A stretch of DNA of 6,446 nucleotides from Candidatus Omnitrophota bacterium (GTDB lineage: Bacteria; Omnitrophota; Gorgyraeia; Gygaellales; Profunditerraquicolaceae): assembly GCA_016212045.1 (NCBI GenBank), contig JACRHO010000072.1, positions 1-6,446 on the forward strand. The letters run 5' to 3'. This document shows, piece by piece, positions 5,443 to 6,446 of this stretch. Within the stretch, counting starts at the first letter, position 1. Each line of letters opens with the position of its first letter. Under the pieces are notes generated by a model, which made no database searches, was not told the DNA's origin, and was given only the letters and a program-made list of their open reading frames with translations. The position numbers and the translations under genes are program-made.

Positions 5443-6165
5443 TTACTTTTCTTTTTCTTTCTCTTTTGTTTTATCTTTTGTTTTATCTTTTGTCTCTTCA
5501 GCGGCCTCTGCTTCAGGGGCTACTTCCTTCTTCTCCTTGATTACCTCTGGTTCCTGTATCTCTTCGCCCTCAAGCGGCGCAACTGGAATCTCTTCTTTAA
5601 TCGGCGCGGCCACCGATAAAACCACATCCTCAGGTTTATTTAAAACTTTAATATTGGCCGGGAAACTTATATCTTTTATATGAATGTCATCGCCAATCTT
5701 TAATGCGCTAACATCTACGCTAAATTCCTTCGGTATATCAGTAGGCAGACACTCCACCTCAATCTCCCAGAGGATATGCTCTAAGGAGCCGCCTTCCTGT
5801 TTGACGCCGATCGGCTCTCCCTTTGCCACTACCGGGACATTGACCTTAATCACCTTGGTTAAAGAAACCTCATTAAAATCCAAATGTAAAATATCGCCGG
5901 TTACCGGATGATACTGAATCTCTTTAATCAGGCAGGAGCGAGCCTTTGCTTTTTTGTCATCCTTAATCTTCAGGCTGATGATGGCATTCTCCAGGCGGTG
6001 CTGATGCAATAACTGAATTAGTTCATGATGCGATAGTTTAATCACCTGGGAGTCCTTAGCCTCTCCGTAAACTACCGCCGGGACAAAACCTTTTTCTCTT
6101 AAATCTTTAACGCCAGACTTACCTAATTCTTGCCGTAACTGAGCCTCCAAAATAATTTCTTCCAT
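5443..6165 (-). CDS. rplY: 50S ribosomal protein L25, Ctc/TL5 long form
   Basis: L25 binds 5S rRNA in the large subunit; the long form is called Ctc or TL5. The 240 residues have the L25 N-terminal domain at about 1-95, including GFVPAVVYGEAKDS (26-39) and HPVTGDILHLDFNEV (86-100). The C-terminal beta domain of TL5 type covers about 101-188, with VPVVAKGEPIGVKQEGG (110-126) and ECLPTDIPKEFSVDVSALKIGD (138-159). After about 190 comes a low-complexity tail rich in E, K, P and A, ending in KDKT repeats and KEKEKEK, which is probably disordered. The ATG at 6165 has GAGG at 6170-6173 (4-nt spacer) and AGGAAG at 6175-6180 (9-nt spacer). The latter overlaps the prs stop codon. It lies 13 bp after prs, matching the prs-ctc arrangement. 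Confidence 0.97.
   Translation of the reverse strand: MEEIILEAQLRQELGKSGVKDLREKGFVPAVVYGEAKDSQVIKLSHHELIQLLHQHRLENAIISLKIKDDKKAKARSCLIKEIQYHPVTGDILHLDFNEVSLTKVIKVNVPVVAKGEPIGVKQEGGSLEHILWEIEVECLPTDIPKEFSVDVSALKIGDDIHIKDISFPANIKVLNKPEDVVLSVAAPIKEEIPVAPLEGEEIQEPEVIKEKKEVAPEAEAAEETKDKTKDKTKEKEKEK
5463..5493. repeat. 12-bp tandem repeat in the rplY 3' end
   Basis: The unit CTTTTGTTTTAT on the plus strand occurs twice in full (5463-5474, 5475-5486) and again in part (5487-5493). The period of four codons keeps the frame and gives KDKT-type repeats in the charged L25 tail. Slippage here could change tail length without breaking the gene. Confidence 0.8.
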
Positions 6166-6178
6166 TCTACCTCACTTC

Positions 6179-6446
6179 CTAATCAAATAGACAGCTCACT
6201 GACTCTTCGTTATGAATCCGTTTTATTGCTTCACCTAAAAGTTCCGCCACGGATAATACCTTGATCCGGGAATGCCGCTTATGGTTAACCAACGGAATAC
6301 TGTCGGTAATTATTAATTCCTCTAATCCTTTGCATTTATCAATGCGCTCTACTGCCGGGTCAGATAAGACGCCGTGACTGATTGCCGCCCAGACGCGCTT
6401 GGCCTTGGCTTTTTTTAGGGCCTCCACTGCCTCAATTAAGGAACTG
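6179..6446 (-). CDS. prs: Ribose-phosphate pyrophosphokinase, C-terminal part only
   Basis: This enzyme makes PRPP from ribose 5-phosphate and ATP for nucleotide, histidine and tryptophan synthesis. Only the last 88 residues are inside the window. The frame is open to the right edge, where it reads SSLIEAVEALKKAKAKRV, so the methionine-like codon at 6427 (a GTG) is internal and not the start. Recognisable C-terminal family features are KRVWAAISHGVLSDPAVERI, then LEELIITDSIPL, KIKVLSVAELLGEAIKRI and the closing HNEESVSCLFD. These match the second phosphoribosyltransferase-type domain of PRPP synthetases. The PRPP-binding loop (DDMIDTGGT-like) should lie just beyond the window edge. The TAG stop at 6179-6181 overlaps the ribosome binding region of rplY. 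Confidence 0.96.
   Translation of the reverse strand, partial: SSLIEAVEALKKAKAKRVWAAISHGVLSDPAVERIDKCKGLEELIITDSIPLVNHKRHSRIKVLSVAELLGEAIKRIHNEESVSCLFD

Noticed and set aside
5010..5911. Several plus-strand open frames opposite pth and rplY.
   Set aside because: They are antisense shadows of conserved genes, and their serine-rich or low-complexity translations mirror the codons of the real genes.

Overview
The window is a tightly packed bacterial housekeeping cluster. Every recognisable gene lies on the minus strand, so transcription runs from the right edge to the left. In transcription order the genes are prs (3' end only), rplY (bacterial L25/Ctc type), pth, rpsF, ssb, rpsR, rplI, dnaB and bamA (5' part only). 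The cluster joins the prs-ctc-pth module known from Firmicutes to the widespread rpsF-ssb-rpsR-rplI-dnaB module. It then runs straight into bamA, the core gene of outer-membrane protein assembly. The bamA gene points to a diderm bacterium. The gene order, the C-tailed L25 and the cysteine-containing S18 suggest an uncultivated diderm lineage such as Candidatus Omnitrophota, but this taxonomic guess is an inference of low certainty.

Layout: prs 3' end 6179-6446; rplY 5443-6165; pth 4847-5428; rpsF 4564-4854; ssb 4090-4554; rpsR 3855-4115; a 228-bp non-coding gap 3627-3854; rplI 3183-3626; dnaB 1839-3167; bamA 1-1839. Apart from the one gap, genes overlap or lie within 15 bp of each other (pth/rpsF overlap 8 bp, ssb/rpsR 26 bp, dnaB/bamA 1 bp). 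This suggests one polycistronic transcript with translational coupling. No clear promoter or minus-strand terminator is visible inside the window.

Functionally the cluster covers nucleotide precursor supply (PRPP synthetase), ribosome structure (L25, S6, S18, L9), peptidyl-tRNA recycling (Pth), replication (SSB, replicative helicase) and envelope biogenesis (BamA).

The only part the genes do not explain is the rpsR-rplI gap. It holds three consecutive inverted repeats that nearly fill it. It also holds a 25-bp near-copy of the rplI-dnaB junction and a 9-bp sequence complementary to the rplI start codon region. That last pairing competes with the third hairpin. rplI itself has no visible Shine-Dalgarno sequence. 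This gap is the best candidate in the window for an undescribed regulatory RNA or a small mobile repeat. Minor oddities are a degenerate heptamer repeat that encodes the BamA signal peptide, an SSB without the usual DIPF-like tip, a Pth with Gly where E. coli has Asn114, and a 12-bp repeat in the L25 tail.
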